From Carboxylicivirga fragile (lineage in GTDB: Bacteria; Bacteroidota; Bacteroidia; Bacteroidales; Marinilabiliaceae): a DNA stretch of 64,000 bases. The position numbers were made by a program, and so were the translations under genes. Shown here piece by piece: positions 17,342 to 26,146 of this stretch; position 1 is the stretch's first letter; each line of letters starts with the position of its first letter. The stretch is from positions 1-64,000 of the forward strand of contig JAFMVD010000003.1 of the NCBI GenBank assembly GCA_025499625.1, written 5' to 3'. A model generated the notes under the pieces. It saw only the letters and a program-made list of their open reading frames with translations, did not search any database and was not told the origin of the DNA.

Positions 17342-18178
17342 ATGAGAAAAATAATTATTTTATCGTTGCTATTGCCTTTACTGGCAAGTTGTTTAAAAGA
17401 AGATGAGGTTGTAGACTATGCCATCGTTGATGAGGGAATTATAAGTGAGTATCTTGCTGAAAATGGTATTGATGCCGAGCGTGATCCTTCAGGCTTGTAC
17501 TATGAAATTATTGAAATGGGTGATGGTGCTCCTATTGGAGAGGATATCACTAAGGATGATAAGATCACTTTTTCGCTCAAGGGATATTTAACAAGTGGAA
17601 AGGTGTTTGCTGATACAGAGGGTGAAAACATAACGGGGTATTTATCTCCTATGCTTTATGGCTTTCGAATTGGTATTCCTAAAGTAAATCGTGAAGGACG
17701 GATTAATTTATTTATACCATCAGGATTAGCTTATGGTGCTAATAGTAGTGCAAGTGTACCTGCCAACTCTGTTGTTATTTTTGAAATAGATGTTAAACGC
17801 GATCAGGCGGATATTGATGAGGATATATTAGCAGCCTATATTGCCGAGAACCAGATAAATGCCGAGCGTGATGAATCGGGTTTGTATTATGAGATTATTG
17901 AACCAGGTGAGGGCGATAATGTCCCTGATAATGCGTCTGTTAGTGTTAGTTATAAAGGAACCTTATTAAACGGTGAAGTGTTCGATGAAAATACCTTAAG
18001 TTCATATCCACTTTATAACCTAATAGAGGCATGGCAAGTAGGTATCCCAAAACTTAAGAAGGGTGGCAAAGCTATTTTTTATTGCCCATCTCAAATGGCC
18101 TATGGTAGCGATGTAAAAGAATCTATTCCTGCTAATAGTATTTTGATTTTTGAGGTTGAAGTAATTAATTTCTTTTGA
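17342..18178 (+). CDS. Lipoprotein with two tandem FKBP-type peptidyl-prolyl isomerase domains
   Basis: Encodes 278 residues with a lipobox at Cys17 (LLPLLASC), so it is a periplasm- or surface-anchored lipoprotein. Two FKBP domains span about residues 70-155 and 190-277, with hallmark text such as FIPSGLAYGANSSASVPANSVVIFEIDV and YCPSQMAYGSD...IPANSILIFEVEV. Each is preceded by the same linker, AEN-I-AERD-SGLYYEIIE (around 40 and 163), showing an internal duplication. It should accelerate proline isomerisation during folding of exported proteins. A rho-independent terminator follows. Confidence 0.9.
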   Translation: MRKIIILSLLLPLLASCLKEDEVVDYAIVDEGIISEYLAENGIDAERDPSGLYYEIIEMGDGAPIGEDITKDDKITFSLKGYLTSGKVFADTEGENITGYLSPMLYGFRIGIPKVNREGRINLFIPSGLAYGANSSASVPANSVVIFEIDVKRDQADIDEDILAAYIAENQINAERDESGLYYEIIEPGEGDNVPDNASVSVSYKGTLLNGEVFDENTLSSYPLYNLIEAWQVGIPKLKKGGKAIFYCPSQMAYGSDVKESIPANSILIFEVEVINFF

Positions 18179-18245
18179 ATTTAATCTTATTGTAAAAATT
18201 AAGCCTTGCTTCTTATTGAAGCAAAAAACAACTTAGTTTAATATG

Positions 18246-18277
18246 AAAAACCGTCTCAATAGAGGCGGTTTTTTTTT
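18246..18277 (+). terminator. Rho-independent terminator after the FKBP gene
   Basis: AAAAACCGTCTC, loop, GAGGCGGTTTTTTTT: a 7-bp G+C-rich stem (one T-G pair) extended by A/T pairs and followed by nine T residues, 70 bp after the FKBP stop codon. Confidence 0.85.
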
Positions 18278-18585
18278 GTTGCGATTTTATAAGTGATATG
18301 CAAACAAGCTTATGTCTAGGTTAAAAAGATCAATTTCCATGTTTTCTGATCTATAAAAACAGGCCTTTTGTAGATGAAATATTCTGGTTTGTTGATTTCA
18401 TTTTCCATTAATACTATCAATAAATACATTCGCTTCTGTAATCAATTTGAATACAATAAATAAAGAAGTTTTACCTCGAGGGAGGAGAGCGTTTTTATAA
18501 CTATGTGCGATTAGTGCGCGATGTCAAATAAATAATATTAATCAGAAGAGTGGTTTATAAGGGCTCTTCAGTAAAATTACATACC

Positions 18586-18978
18586 ATGAAAAATTTAAAA
18601 TCAATTGTACTTCTATCATTTATTTTAGTTTGTGGAATCAGTTTTGCGCAACCTCCTGGTGGAGGACAAAGAGGTGGTGGGCAACAAGGACCACCATCCT
18701 TACCAAGTTCAAAACAAATTAAGAAGATGGTAAGCGAAATAAGTGAGAAGGTAGATTTAAGCGAAGAACAAGAGGAAAAAGTGCTCGAATTGTACGAGGA
18801 ACATTTTGAGGAAGTTGATGCGAAAGTTTCTGGTTCGAGCCGTCCGGATAGATCAGAAATGGAGGCATTGAAGTCGGATTTAGAGAAGGATGTAAAAGCT
18901 GAAATGACCAAAGATCAGATCAAGAAGTATGAAGCTTATTTGAAAACACAAGAGCGTCAAAAACCACAGCGTCGTTAA
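18586..18978 (+). CDS. Small exported Spy/CpxP-like helical protein
   Basis: Encodes 130 residues from the ATG of MKNLKSIVLLSFILVCGISFAQ, which gives a standard signal peptide; the longer upstream start would put 12 extra residues in front of it. After cleavage comes a Gly/Pro/Gln-rich linker (PPGGGQRGGGQQGPP), then acidic helices with an LSEEQEEKVLELYEEHFEEV segment and a second MTKDQIKKYEAYLKTQ, resembling LTxxQ-type motifs of periplasmic Spy/CpxP chaperones. Probably a periplasmic stress or metal-binding protein. Moderate confidence in the family. Confidence 0.75.
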   Translation: MKNLKSIVLLSFILVCGISFAQPPGGGQRGGGQQGPPSLPSSKQIKKMVSEISEKVDLSEEQEEKVLELYEEHFEEVDAKVSGSSRPDRSEMEALKSDLEKDVKAEMTKDQIKKYEAYLKTQERQKPQRR

Positions 18979-19033
18979 AACATTGTTATTATGTCAATGA
19001 AAGCTTACTTTAATGAAAAAATGAAGTGGGGTG

Positions 19034-19048
19034 TGGGGCAAAGCCCCA
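19034..19048. other. Short perfect G+C hairpin
   Basis: TGGGGC-AAA-GCCCCA, a perfect 6-bp stem with a 3-base loop, 55 bp after the Spy-like gene. It lacks a T tract, so it may act as a transcript-end stabiliser and not as a classical terminator. Confidence 0.45.
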
Positions 19049-19141
19049 GTTTATAGGGTGGCCACTATAATTCATATTGAACCAAAATAATTGTATTTTA
19101 GATGCTATAAGCGATGTATAAATATTTATAGCAAGATTCTG

Positions 19142-20413
19142 ATGAGAAAGTATTTTATTATAACGGCAAGTGTTTTAATCCTTATTTCGCTTGTCCTCTT
19201 TATAACAGAGCGTTTAAGTCTGGCACCAATATTCTTAATTTCTGGAATTATTGGCTTGGCGATTTTTACAAATAAAATAAAATTTTGGGGAGGTTTTTCT
19301 TTCTCTCTATGGATATTAGGGGCTGTTGTAGCATCGCTTTCTTACCCTGAATACTTTCTCTCGATTGGAGATTTTAAAACTGAGTTACTTATTGTTCCTC
19401 TGCTTCAGCTAATCATGTTTGGCATGGGGTCACAGATGAGTTTAAATGATTTTGCGGGTGTCATTAAAATGCCTAAAGGTGTATTAATTGGAGTTGTTTG
19501 CCAGTTTACAATTATGCCAGTTATAGGTTTTTCGATTGCTTACATCTTTAAATTTCCACCTGAAATAGCTGCAGGAATTATTTTAGTTGGGTCATCGCCA
19601 AGTGGCATGGCTTCCAATGTTATGTCATTTATTGCAAAAGCCAATTTGGCCTTGTCGGTTACTTTAACCGCTTTTGCGACGCTTTTATCGCCCTTAATGA
19701 CGCCTTTGATGATGAAGATATTTGCTTCAGAAATGGTGACAATCAATTTCCTTGATATGATGGCTGGGATTTTTAATATGGTTATTTTACCAATTTGTGC
19801 AGGTCTGATATTTAATCTATTTGCCTTTGGTGACAACACAAGAAAGACCAAAATTATTCAGCTTCTGGCTTATTTTGCTATCATAGTTATTAAGAATATT
19901 CTTAACTCTGTAGGAGGAGATTCTGTAATGTATTACGAATTTTTTAAAGGTGTATTATTTGATGGTTTGAATTTCATTGTCTTGCCTATTATTGTTGCGC
20001 TAGCCTTTAAAAACTTTATGAAAGAAGGCCGAGAGACACTGAATAAGATTCTTTCTTTTACGTCTATGTTTGGTATTGCAGTAATTATCGTTGTTATTAC
20101 AGCTGCAGGTAGAGATAGCTTGCTTGAAGTTGGCTTGATGCTAATATTGGCCTGTTTACTTCATAATACATTGGGATATGGATTGGGTTATTCGCTTAGT
20201 AGATTATTTGGACTTAAAGAACAAGATTGCAGAACCATTGCTCTTGAGGTAGGTATGCAAAACGGGGGATTAGCCTCGGGATTGGCACTTCAAATGGGTA
20301 AGGTAGCTACCGTTGGATTGGCTCCAGCGGTTTTTGGTCCACTCATGAATATTACTGGTTCAACGCTTGCATCGTGGTGGAAAAATAAAGTGCCATCAGA
20401 GAAAAAGAAGTAA
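19142..20413 (+). CDS. Bile acid:sodium symporter (BASS) family transporter
   Basis: Encodes 423 residues from the ATG of MRKYFIITASVLILISLVLF; the longer frame upstream adds 17 residues unlike the family. About ten hydrophobic segments are visible. Family signatures include MFGMGSQMSLNDFAGVIKMPKGVLIGVVCQFTIMPVIGF (around 105-140), GSSPSGMASNVMSFIAKANLALSVT (165-190) and EVGMQNGGLASGLA near 375-388. BASS proteins co-transport organic anions with sodium across the inner membrane; the substrate in free-living Bacteroidota could be a keto acid or similar. Stand-alone gene. Confidence 0.92.
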   Translation: MRKYFIITASVLILISLVLFITERLSLAPIFLISGIIGLAIFTNKIKFWGGFSFSLWILGAVVASLSYPEYFLSIGDFKTELLIVPLLQLIMFGMGSQMSLNDFAGVIKMPKGVLIGVVCQFTIMPVIGFSIAYIFKFPPEIAAGIILVGSSPSGMASNVMSFIAKANLALSVTLTAFATLLSPLMTPLMMKIFASEMVTINFLDMMAGIFNMVILPICAGLIFNLFAFGDNTRKTKIIQLLAYFAIIVIKNILNSVGGDSVMYYEFFKGVLFDGLNFIVLPIIVALAFKNFMKEGRETLNKILSFTSMFGIAVIIVVITAAGRDSLLEVGLMLILACLLHNTLGYGLGYSLSRLFGLKEQDCRTIALEVGMQNGGLASGLALQMGKVATVGLAPAVFGPLMNITGSTLASWWKNKVPSEKKK

Positions 20414-20443
20414 GACTGTTTTGTGATACCTGAAATTGTCTAT

Positions 20444-20632
20444 TTAGGCGAGCTCATTCAATAAGTTTTCATACTCTTCAAAGCGGTGTTGACGAATTGG
20501 TCGTACCTTAGGTTCAGTACTAAAGTGTAATAATAAGCAGGGACTTATGTTTTTATATTCTTTTACATATTCGTAGGATTCTAGCTCGTTGTTTTTTATG
20601 CGTTGCTTTATTTTGTTGTGGTATGGATACAT
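20444..20632 (-). CDS. Small conserved hypothetical protein
   Basis: Encodes 62 residues: MYPYHNKIKQRIKNNELESY, a hydrophobic strand CLLLHFSTEP, then a basic-aromatic stretch PIRQHRFEEYENLLNELA. I recall very similar 60-residue proteins in other Bacteroidota, and the composition is coding-like. It is convergent with the symporter gene and 29 bp downstream of the PLP enzyme gene in the same direction. No known function. Confidence 0.6.
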   Translation of the reverse strand: MYPYHNKIKQRIKNNELESYEYVKEYKNISPCLLLHFSTEPKVRPIRQHRFEEYENLLNELA

Positions 20633-20661
20633 CTGAATTTGTATATCAAAGTTTGTTGAGA

Positions 20662-21765
20662 TTAAATTAAACTAAGAAATATTCTAATTTCCTCTTCTGT
20701 TGTGAAAAAATTAGGACTAACCCTGATATTCTCTTTTTGCAAAGTCAACAGAATCTTTGCTTCTGTGAGCTTTTGGTAAAGTGCTTTTGTCTTGGTTATT
20801 GAACCTGCATTAAAATGAACGATGGCTGTTCTTTCTTCTCGCTTTTTTATTGGTGTTACAATGGTATAGCCTTTCTCCTTTAGTCCCTTGATCAAAACAT
20901 CTGTATGTACAAGCACTTTTTCATATATGGTTTCAATTCCTATCTCAAGGAGTAATTCAATTCCTGCCGACCATGCATCAAATAGGGAATAAGCAATTGT
21001 ACCAGTCTCAAATCTTCTAGAATCCTCATGATACGAAAGTTCCTTATAAGTATTTTCCGCTGCATACATGCCTGGCATTATAGGATTAACCCTATTTATC
21101 ACTTTTTTGTTCACGTATAAAAATCCTGTTCCATGCATGCCAAGTAACCATTTAAAACCACAGCCAGCCATAATGTCTATCTGATCTCTTTCTATGTCAA
21201 TTGGTATCATGCCAGCGGCTTGTGCCACATCAACCACAAATAAAGCTCCCATGTTATGAGCTAGTTCTCCAATGGCTCTTAGGTTCGGTCTAAAACCACT
21301 GTTGTATCGAACCGCGGCAAGAGTTACAATACGGGTTTTATGATCGATCAGTTTTTCAAAAGCTTCAGGATCAATACTGTTGTCATTATTCGTTTTTACA
21401 AAGCGAACTTCAATACCTTTATCTTTCAGGTTTAACCAAGGGAAAGTATTGTTCCAGTGCTCTCGTTCGGCAAGTACGATATTATCCCCTTTATTCAGAT
21501 TTATGCCTTGGGCAATAATTCCTAATCCAGCTCCTGTACTTGTTACCAAGGCATACTCATCAGGTGATCCACCCAATAGTTTAGAGAGTAGCTTACGTGT
21601 ATCATTGCGATTGAATGCTTTTTTGCCAAGCGGGTTAATTTCTGTTTTTAAATAGTTCTGAAGTCTCTTGTTAACCAAAGTATTCAATGGTGCCTGTGAA
21701 GCACTATTCAGATAAACAGCTTCTTTAGTTACCGGAAATAGAGAACGCAATTCTTCTAAGTTCAT
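20662..21765 (-). CDS. Class V aminotransferase-fold PLP enzyme
   Basis: Encodes 367 residues of the cysteine-desulfurase/isopenicillin-epimerase type fold. Visible features: N-terminal YLNSASQAPL, TSTGAGLGIIAQGI (PLP phosphate loop, around 78-91), VVDVAQAAGMIPID (Asp and Gln of the PLP site, about 175-190) and GFKWLLGMHGTGFLYV with the Schiff-base Lys near 205. There is no desulfurase active-site Cys loop that I can place, so an epimerase, lyase or aminotransferase role is equally possible. Transcribed alone with a small hypothetical gene downstream. Confidence 0.88.
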   Translation of the reverse strand: MNLEELRSLFPVTKEAVYLNSASQAPLNTLVNKRLQNYLKTEINPLGKKAFNRNDTRKLLSKLLGGSPDEYALVTSTGAGLGIIAQGINLNKGDNIVLAEREHWNNTFPWLNLKDKGIEVRFVKTNNDNSIDPEAFEKLIDHKTRIVTLAAVRYNSGFRPNLRAIGELAHNMGALFVVDVAQAAGMIPIDIERDQIDIMAGCGFKWLLGMHGTGFLYVNKKVINRVNPIMPGMYAAENTYKELSYHEDSRRFETGTIAYSLFDAWSAGIELLLEIGIETIYEKVLVHTDVLIKGLKEKGYTIVTPIKKREERTAIVHFNAGSITKTKALYQKLTEAKILLTLQKENIRVSPNFFTTEEEIRIFLSLI

Positions 21766-21867
21766 TTTTGCTTTTTTAATGGACTGATCCTTAATTACTG
21801 TACGACTCGTAATCTGGTATCTTTAGGAATAAACTCAGTTATGCTTACGATCTTAAAGGCATGATTT

Positions 21868-22581
21868 TCAACTTTCTTCTTTCTTTTTACCCAGACCAAT
21901 AGGGATTTTAATATAGAAATAAACGGCAGAGTTTTTTATACTTTGATCAGGATTCTTACTAATGTCAGTTAGTCCGTAATAATAATTAACACCAACAGCC
22001 ATGCTTTTTATCTCCTTTTTGAATTTATAACCAATACCTCCCAGCATACCTGCATCAATGTGTTTGTATTCATCTTTTACATCACGTGTGTAGGTAAGCT
22101 CACCATCAAACGCTGATCGATCAAAGGTGTCTTTTGGTTTATAAATTAAACCAAGCTGGGGTCCCAATTCAATGTACCATCGCTTTGCAAATCGCTGCTG
22201 AAAAAGAATAGGTACATAAAAGGCGGGAATTTTCTTCGTTAGCGTTGCATCTTTATAAACCTCATCGAATTCGGGATCACCCATTGAGTATGTAGGCATA
22301 CCTGTGGCACCTACCTGAGATTTAACATGTACGCCTGTACTTAGGTAACTATTGTTTTTAAGCAGGATGTGAAAATAAAAGCCAAGATCAAAATTATTCA
22401 TGGGCTCAGCATCGTCAATGGTGTAAATTGTAGAGCGATTCATGCCGCCAGAAAGGCCAAATTCGATATTAGGAGAATTTAATGCCTCGCCAAACAGTAG
22501 AGAGATGAGGATTTGAGAATTGCCTACAAAAGGTAAAAGTATAAAAAGACTTAAAATGACAATTCGTATGTATGTTTTCAT
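21868..22581 (-). CDS. Outer-membrane beta-barrel protein (PorT-like)
   Basis: Encodes 237 residues with a signal peptide (MKTYIRIVILSLFILLPFVGNSQ). The mature part shows alternating strands of a small barrel: IEFGLSGGMNRST, YLSTGVHVKSQ, YIELGPQLGLIYKP, GVNYYYGLTDI and a last strand YFYIKIPIGLG. It belongs to the broad 'outer membrane beta-barrel' group common in this phylum. No operon partner. Substrate unknown. Confidence 0.78.
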   Translation of the reverse strand: MKTYIRIVILSLFILLPFVGNSQILISLLFGEALNSPNIEFGLSGGMNRSTIYTIDDAEPMNNFDLGFYFHILLKNNSYLSTGVHVKSQVGATGMPTYSMGDPEFDEVYKDATLTKKIPAFYVPILFQQRFAKRWYIELGPQLGLIYKPKDTFDRSAFDGELTYTRDVKDEYKHIDAGMLGGIGYKFKKEIKSMAVGVNYYYGLTDISKNPDQSIKNSAVYFYIKIPIGLGKKKEES

Positions 22582-22695
22582 AATTAATCTAGGATGAATT
22601 TATTTCTTTTTTTTATAAAGAAAACTAAAATATCTCTGATTTTAACAAGCAGTGCATACTTATTGATTTAGAAACTGTTTAAGTTTGATAATTCA

Positions 22696-24006
22696 TTATT
22701 GTAATTTAGGAATTAGCCAGGTATTTGTTTTTAAATCAATCGTTCCTCCCATGTCTTCTTTTATTACCATATCAACAATGGATATTCCTTTTTGTGCCAT
22801 GTTTTCAAAGGTGTCATTACCATCATTCGGAAAATTTTGACGCGTGCGGTGTATGTTGAAACGGTTTGAGAATTTGCGATCAAAAGCTTTTTCTACGCCA
22901 TCTTTCCCAATCATGAAACCAAGCATGCCACCCCAGGTTGCTGTTGGGTTATCTGAATCCCAACCGGCAAGCGTACCTATTTTAATGGTTTCAACAATAT
23001 CGCCCTCGCCATAAAATAAGCTAACCAGACTGGCTGCAAAGTTAATACCCGCAGCAAAGCAGCCATTGCAATACATTTCGCGAGATGTTAAGTCGTAGCC
23101 ATCTTCCTGATTGATCTGGTATCTGACGTAGATTGAATCGCGTGTTTGTTCCCAGGGAATGCCACTTTTGTATAGTTGATAGGTGTAGTCATACATAAGT
23201 GATGCGTATGACTCTTCCGGTAAAACCTTTCTTGCTTCTTGTGCCATCCAATGAATTTGTTGGCTAATGGTATCAGAGTGATTTACTGATGCCAGAGCAT
23301 ACATGCTAACGTAGAATTTCGAAATGAACTCGGCATCTTCCCTTGCTGTTGTTTGAATTGGAAGGTGAGCCAGCTTTAGAGCTACATCAGGTCGGGTGGG
23401 AGCAAATAAACCAAATATTTCGGTGGTTAGTTGGGCATCAATCATGTCGTAATGCTCATTTAATGTTGGATTGCTGGTTTCAGGAGGCAGAATGCTATCG
23501 CCCATTAGGTCAAATGCTTTTTGGTTCGAAACCCATAGGAAGTTCTCTTCTTCCGACATAATGTGTTTTAACCACCCATCACGAATCTGTTGCGGTGTTA
23601 AAACGCTTGTTTGGAGGGTGTACATCAAATGTTGATACATGTATTCAATGTCTGTATCATCATCAGCTCCCCATATTTCAGAAGTGTCTCTGAATACAAA
23701 ATCAATGGTTTCAGATAAATCACTTGGTACACCTTGTCCCCATATGCTGGGCTGATCTGCTTGTCCCCAATCGTGTCGGGTGTAAAAGTCACCGGTTTTA
23801 ATTTCACCGATGTTACCAATTTTATCCATTTCGGTTACCAAGCCTGTCCAATTGGCAATGCATTGCCCCAGCCAAAAGCCATAAAGTTGATCGGCATATT
23901 TTTCGCGAGAAATAACTACTGTGCCATCGCTCTTTTTTGATTCATTAGTACGACCATTGCAGGCAAGTAATATTGCTGTTAAAAAGACGCTTAAGTATAG
24001 TTTCAT
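22696..24006 (-). CDS. Lipoprotein ADP-ribosylglycohydrolase-family enzyme
   Basis: Encodes 436 residues from the ATG of MKLYLSVFLTAILLACNG, selected because it yields a signal peptide with lipobox Cys16; longer starts bury that signal. The catalytic family text is clear: DQLYGFWLGQCIANWTG (about 42-58), the metal-binding GADDDTDIEY (about 114-123) and TLAGWDSDNPTATWGGMLG (about 347-365), which supplies the second Asp cluster. ADP-ribosylglycohydrolases remove ADP-ribose from proteins or nucleosides using two magnesium ions. An exported, lipid-anchored member cannot act on cytosolic ADP-ribose, so scavenging of nucleosides or glycans is plausible. Confidence 0.88.
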   Translation of the reverse strand: MKLYLSVFLTAILLACNGRTNESKKSDGTVVISREKYADQLYGFWLGQCIANWTGLVTEMDKIGNIGEIKTGDFYTRHDWGQADQPSIWGQGVPSDLSETIDFVFRDTSEIWGADDDTDIEYMYQHLMYTLQTSVLTPQQIRDGWLKHIMSEEENFLWVSNQKAFDLMGDSILPPETSNPTLNEHYDMIDAQLTTEIFGLFAPTRPDVALKLAHLPIQTTAREDAEFISKFYVSMYALASVNHSDTISQQIHWMAQEARKVLPEESYASLMYDYTYQLYKSGIPWEQTRDSIYVRYQINQEDGYDLTSREMYCNGCFAAGINFAASLVSLFYGEGDIVETIKIGTLAGWDSDNPTATWGGMLGFMIGKDGVEKAFDRKFSNRFNIHRTRQNFPNDGNDTFENMAQKGISIVDMVIKEDMGGTIDLKTNTWLIPKLQ

Positions 24007-24373
24007 TTTTTTGCTGTACATTAGATAGATATGATACTTATTCCTTGATGCAATCAGACTTATTCTGTAAGCCATATGCAATATAAAGAAAAATGCTTTA
24101 TCACTTTAGTGCATAGGATAGAATTTATCAGTGTTCAACTTTTTAATTACATTGCTCTCACGAAGGATAACATCTTTACTAGTTTTGAGTAGTTGCTGAT
24201 GTAACAGATTGGTGAAGTATTTTATGTAAAAATGAAAGCCAAAGCAATCGTGTTACTTAATATAGCTAAGAGATTTGTTGAAAAAGTTGAATAAGTATTC
24301 GACAACGCTGAGGAATATTCAAAAGAAATGATAATCGCGATAGGGCGAGCAAATAATTCAATTTACATGTGAT
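24007..24373. other. Intergenic region between divergent genes
   Basis: 367 bases between the ADP-ribosylglycohydrolase gene and corA, which point away from each other, so it must contain both promoters. I find no consensus TAnnTTTG element or convincing palindrome. Nothing else is supported. Confidence 0.4.
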
Positions 24374-25438
24374 ATGGCAAGGTTTATTAAAGCAAAAAAA
24401 GAAGCAATAGGAATATCACCTGATGCGATTCTTTTTAGAGGTGAGAAAAAAAGTGACTATATAAGACTTCGAGTGCTTGATTTTGATTTGGAAAAGCTTG
24501 ATGAATTTGAAGTTAAAAATGTTTGTGAAACTATTCGTTTCGATAACTCAACTACAACTTCATGGTTAAATATCGATGGACTGCATGATGAAAAAATTAT
24601 GGAGGAGATATCATTGGGGTTTAAATTAGACTCATTGATCGTTCCAGAAGTGTTGAATACGCATGCAAGACCTAAGATTCAAGAATATGATAATTGCATC
24701 TGCATTTCTGTAAAGATGCTTCAATATAATGGGGTAGATGATCAAATTACAGCTGAAAACTTAGTCCTTATTATTAAGGAAAATTTGCTCATCTCTTTTC
24801 AAGAAAAAGAAGGAGACGTTTTTGAACCTATTAGAAAACGTCTGAGAAAAAACAAAAAACGAATTCGGAGCTCTGCCTCAGATTATTTAGCTTTTGCACT
24901 TCTAGATGTTGTTATTGATAATTACATCTACATAATAAGTCGAATTGGGGAGAAGATTGAATCCTTGGATGAAGAATTGATATCTAAACCATCTAATTCT
25001 ACTTTGGAAGCTATAAATAAATACAAAGGTGAAATTATATATATTAGAAAAGCTATAAAGCCATGCCTAGAGATGATAATGAGTCTTGTTAAATTAGATT
25101 CAGAGTTGATGAATGAGAACATTGGTATACATTTAAAAGAACTTCAAAGTAATATAAATCAAGCTAATGATTTGTTGGATAGTTATCGGGAGATTCTATC
25201 CAATCAATTAAATATGTTTCATACAAATGTGAGTAATCAACTGAATGCTATCTTGAAATTCTTGACAATATTTTCAGTGATATTTATACCACTGACTTTT
25301 ATTGCAGGTATTTATGGGACGAATTTTGATAATATTCCTGAACTTCATTATAAGTATAGCTACTTCATTATGTGGGGTGTAATCTTGGTAATAGCCATCT
25401 CCATGATAATTTATTTTAAAAGGAAAAAGTGGTTTTAG
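24374..25438 (+). CDS. corA: CorA-family magnesium/cobalt channel with GTN in place of GMN
   Basis: Encodes 354 residues. A large cytosolic N-terminal domain with a long helix (about 200-285) is followed by two C-terminal transmembrane helices (about 290-312 and 326-346) and a basic tail RKKWF, the CorA layout. The pore signature normally reads YGMN; here it is YGTN in IAGIYGTNFDNIPEL. Most CorA proteins need GMN for Mg selectivity, so transport properties may differ. Stand-alone gene, followed by mscL 178 bp downstream. Confidence 0.92.
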   Translation: MARFIKAKKEAIGISPDAILFRGEKKSDYIRLRVLDFDLEKLDEFEVKNVCETIRFDNSTTTSWLNIDGLHDEKIMEEISLGFKLDSLIVPEVLNTHARPKIQEYDNCICISVKMLQYNGVDDQITAENLVLIIKENLLISFQEKEGDVFEPIRKRLRKNKKRIRSSASDYLAFALLDVVIDNYIYIISRIGEKIESLDEELISKPSNSTLEAINKYKGEIIYIRKAIKPCLEMIMSLVKLDSELMNENIGIHLKELQSNINQANDLLDSYREILSNQLNMFHTNVSNQLNAILKFLTIFSVIFIPLTFIAGIYGTNFDNIPELHYKYSYFIMWGVILVIAISMIIYFKRKKWF

Positions 25439-25616
25439 CATTGCATAAGGAATCATGAGCAAGCCAACAGTGATCATTAATTATAGCATATTGAAGTGTG
25501 AAAAAAATAAATAAAGCTTTGTGCAAGGATCTCATCAGTAATTCGTCAGCTGCGGAAGGAGCCATAAGGAATTTTATAAGAAGAAAGATTACATCATCAC
25601 ATTAATAAATGTTCGA

Positions 25617-26039
25617 ATGAAAATAATCAAGGAATTCAAAGAGTTTGCCATTAAGGGTAATATGTTTGATATGGCAATTGGAATTATTATAGGTGTGGCA
25701 TTTAATAAAATCGTATCATCTTTAGTTAATGACATTATTCTACCTTCCTTTAGTGTAATAATTGGGAAGGTTAATTTCCAGAATTTAAACATTGTGCTTC
25801 AAAATGAATTAACTGACCAAAACGGGAAAATCATACAAGAATTATTAGTAATACGATATGGTAATTTTATTCAGGTTGTATTTGATTTCTTTATTATTGC
25901 AATCACCGTTTTTTTGGTAATTAAGGTATTTAATAAATTGAGAAGAAAGGCTGAAGATGTAATGGATAATACCGTTAACACACCAAGGGATATTGAATTG
26001 TTATCAGAAATAAGGGATTTGTTAAAGGAAAAACAATAA
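25617..26039 (+). CDS. mscL: Large-conductance mechanosensitive channel
   Basis: Encodes 140 residues, the usual MscL size. The N-terminal amphipathic helix and first pore helix (IKEFKEFAIKGNMFDMAIGIIIGVAFNKIVSSLVNDIILP) are typical, with the second membrane helix at about 80-103 (GNFIQVVFDFFIIAITVFLVIKVF) and a charged cytoplasmic helix at the end (RDIELLSEIRDLL). It opens under membrane tension to release solutes after osmotic downshock. The periplasmic loop is a few residues longer than in E. coli. Confidence 0.96.
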   Translation: MKIIKEFKEFAIKGNMFDMAIGIIIGVAFNKIVSSLVNDIILPSFSVIIGKVNFQNLNIVLQNELTDQNGKIIQELLVIRYGNFIQVVFDFFIIAITVFLVIKVFNKLRRKAEDVMDNTVNTPRDIELLSEIRDLLKEKQ

Positions 26040-26146
26040 GTGTTGCTAAAATATAACTGTTTCTCATATCCTTATATATTCAATTTGCCAGCTCTTAGTA
26101 TTGTTTAACAATTAAAAGCAGGCACGTTTATGTTGATTTTAGTGGC

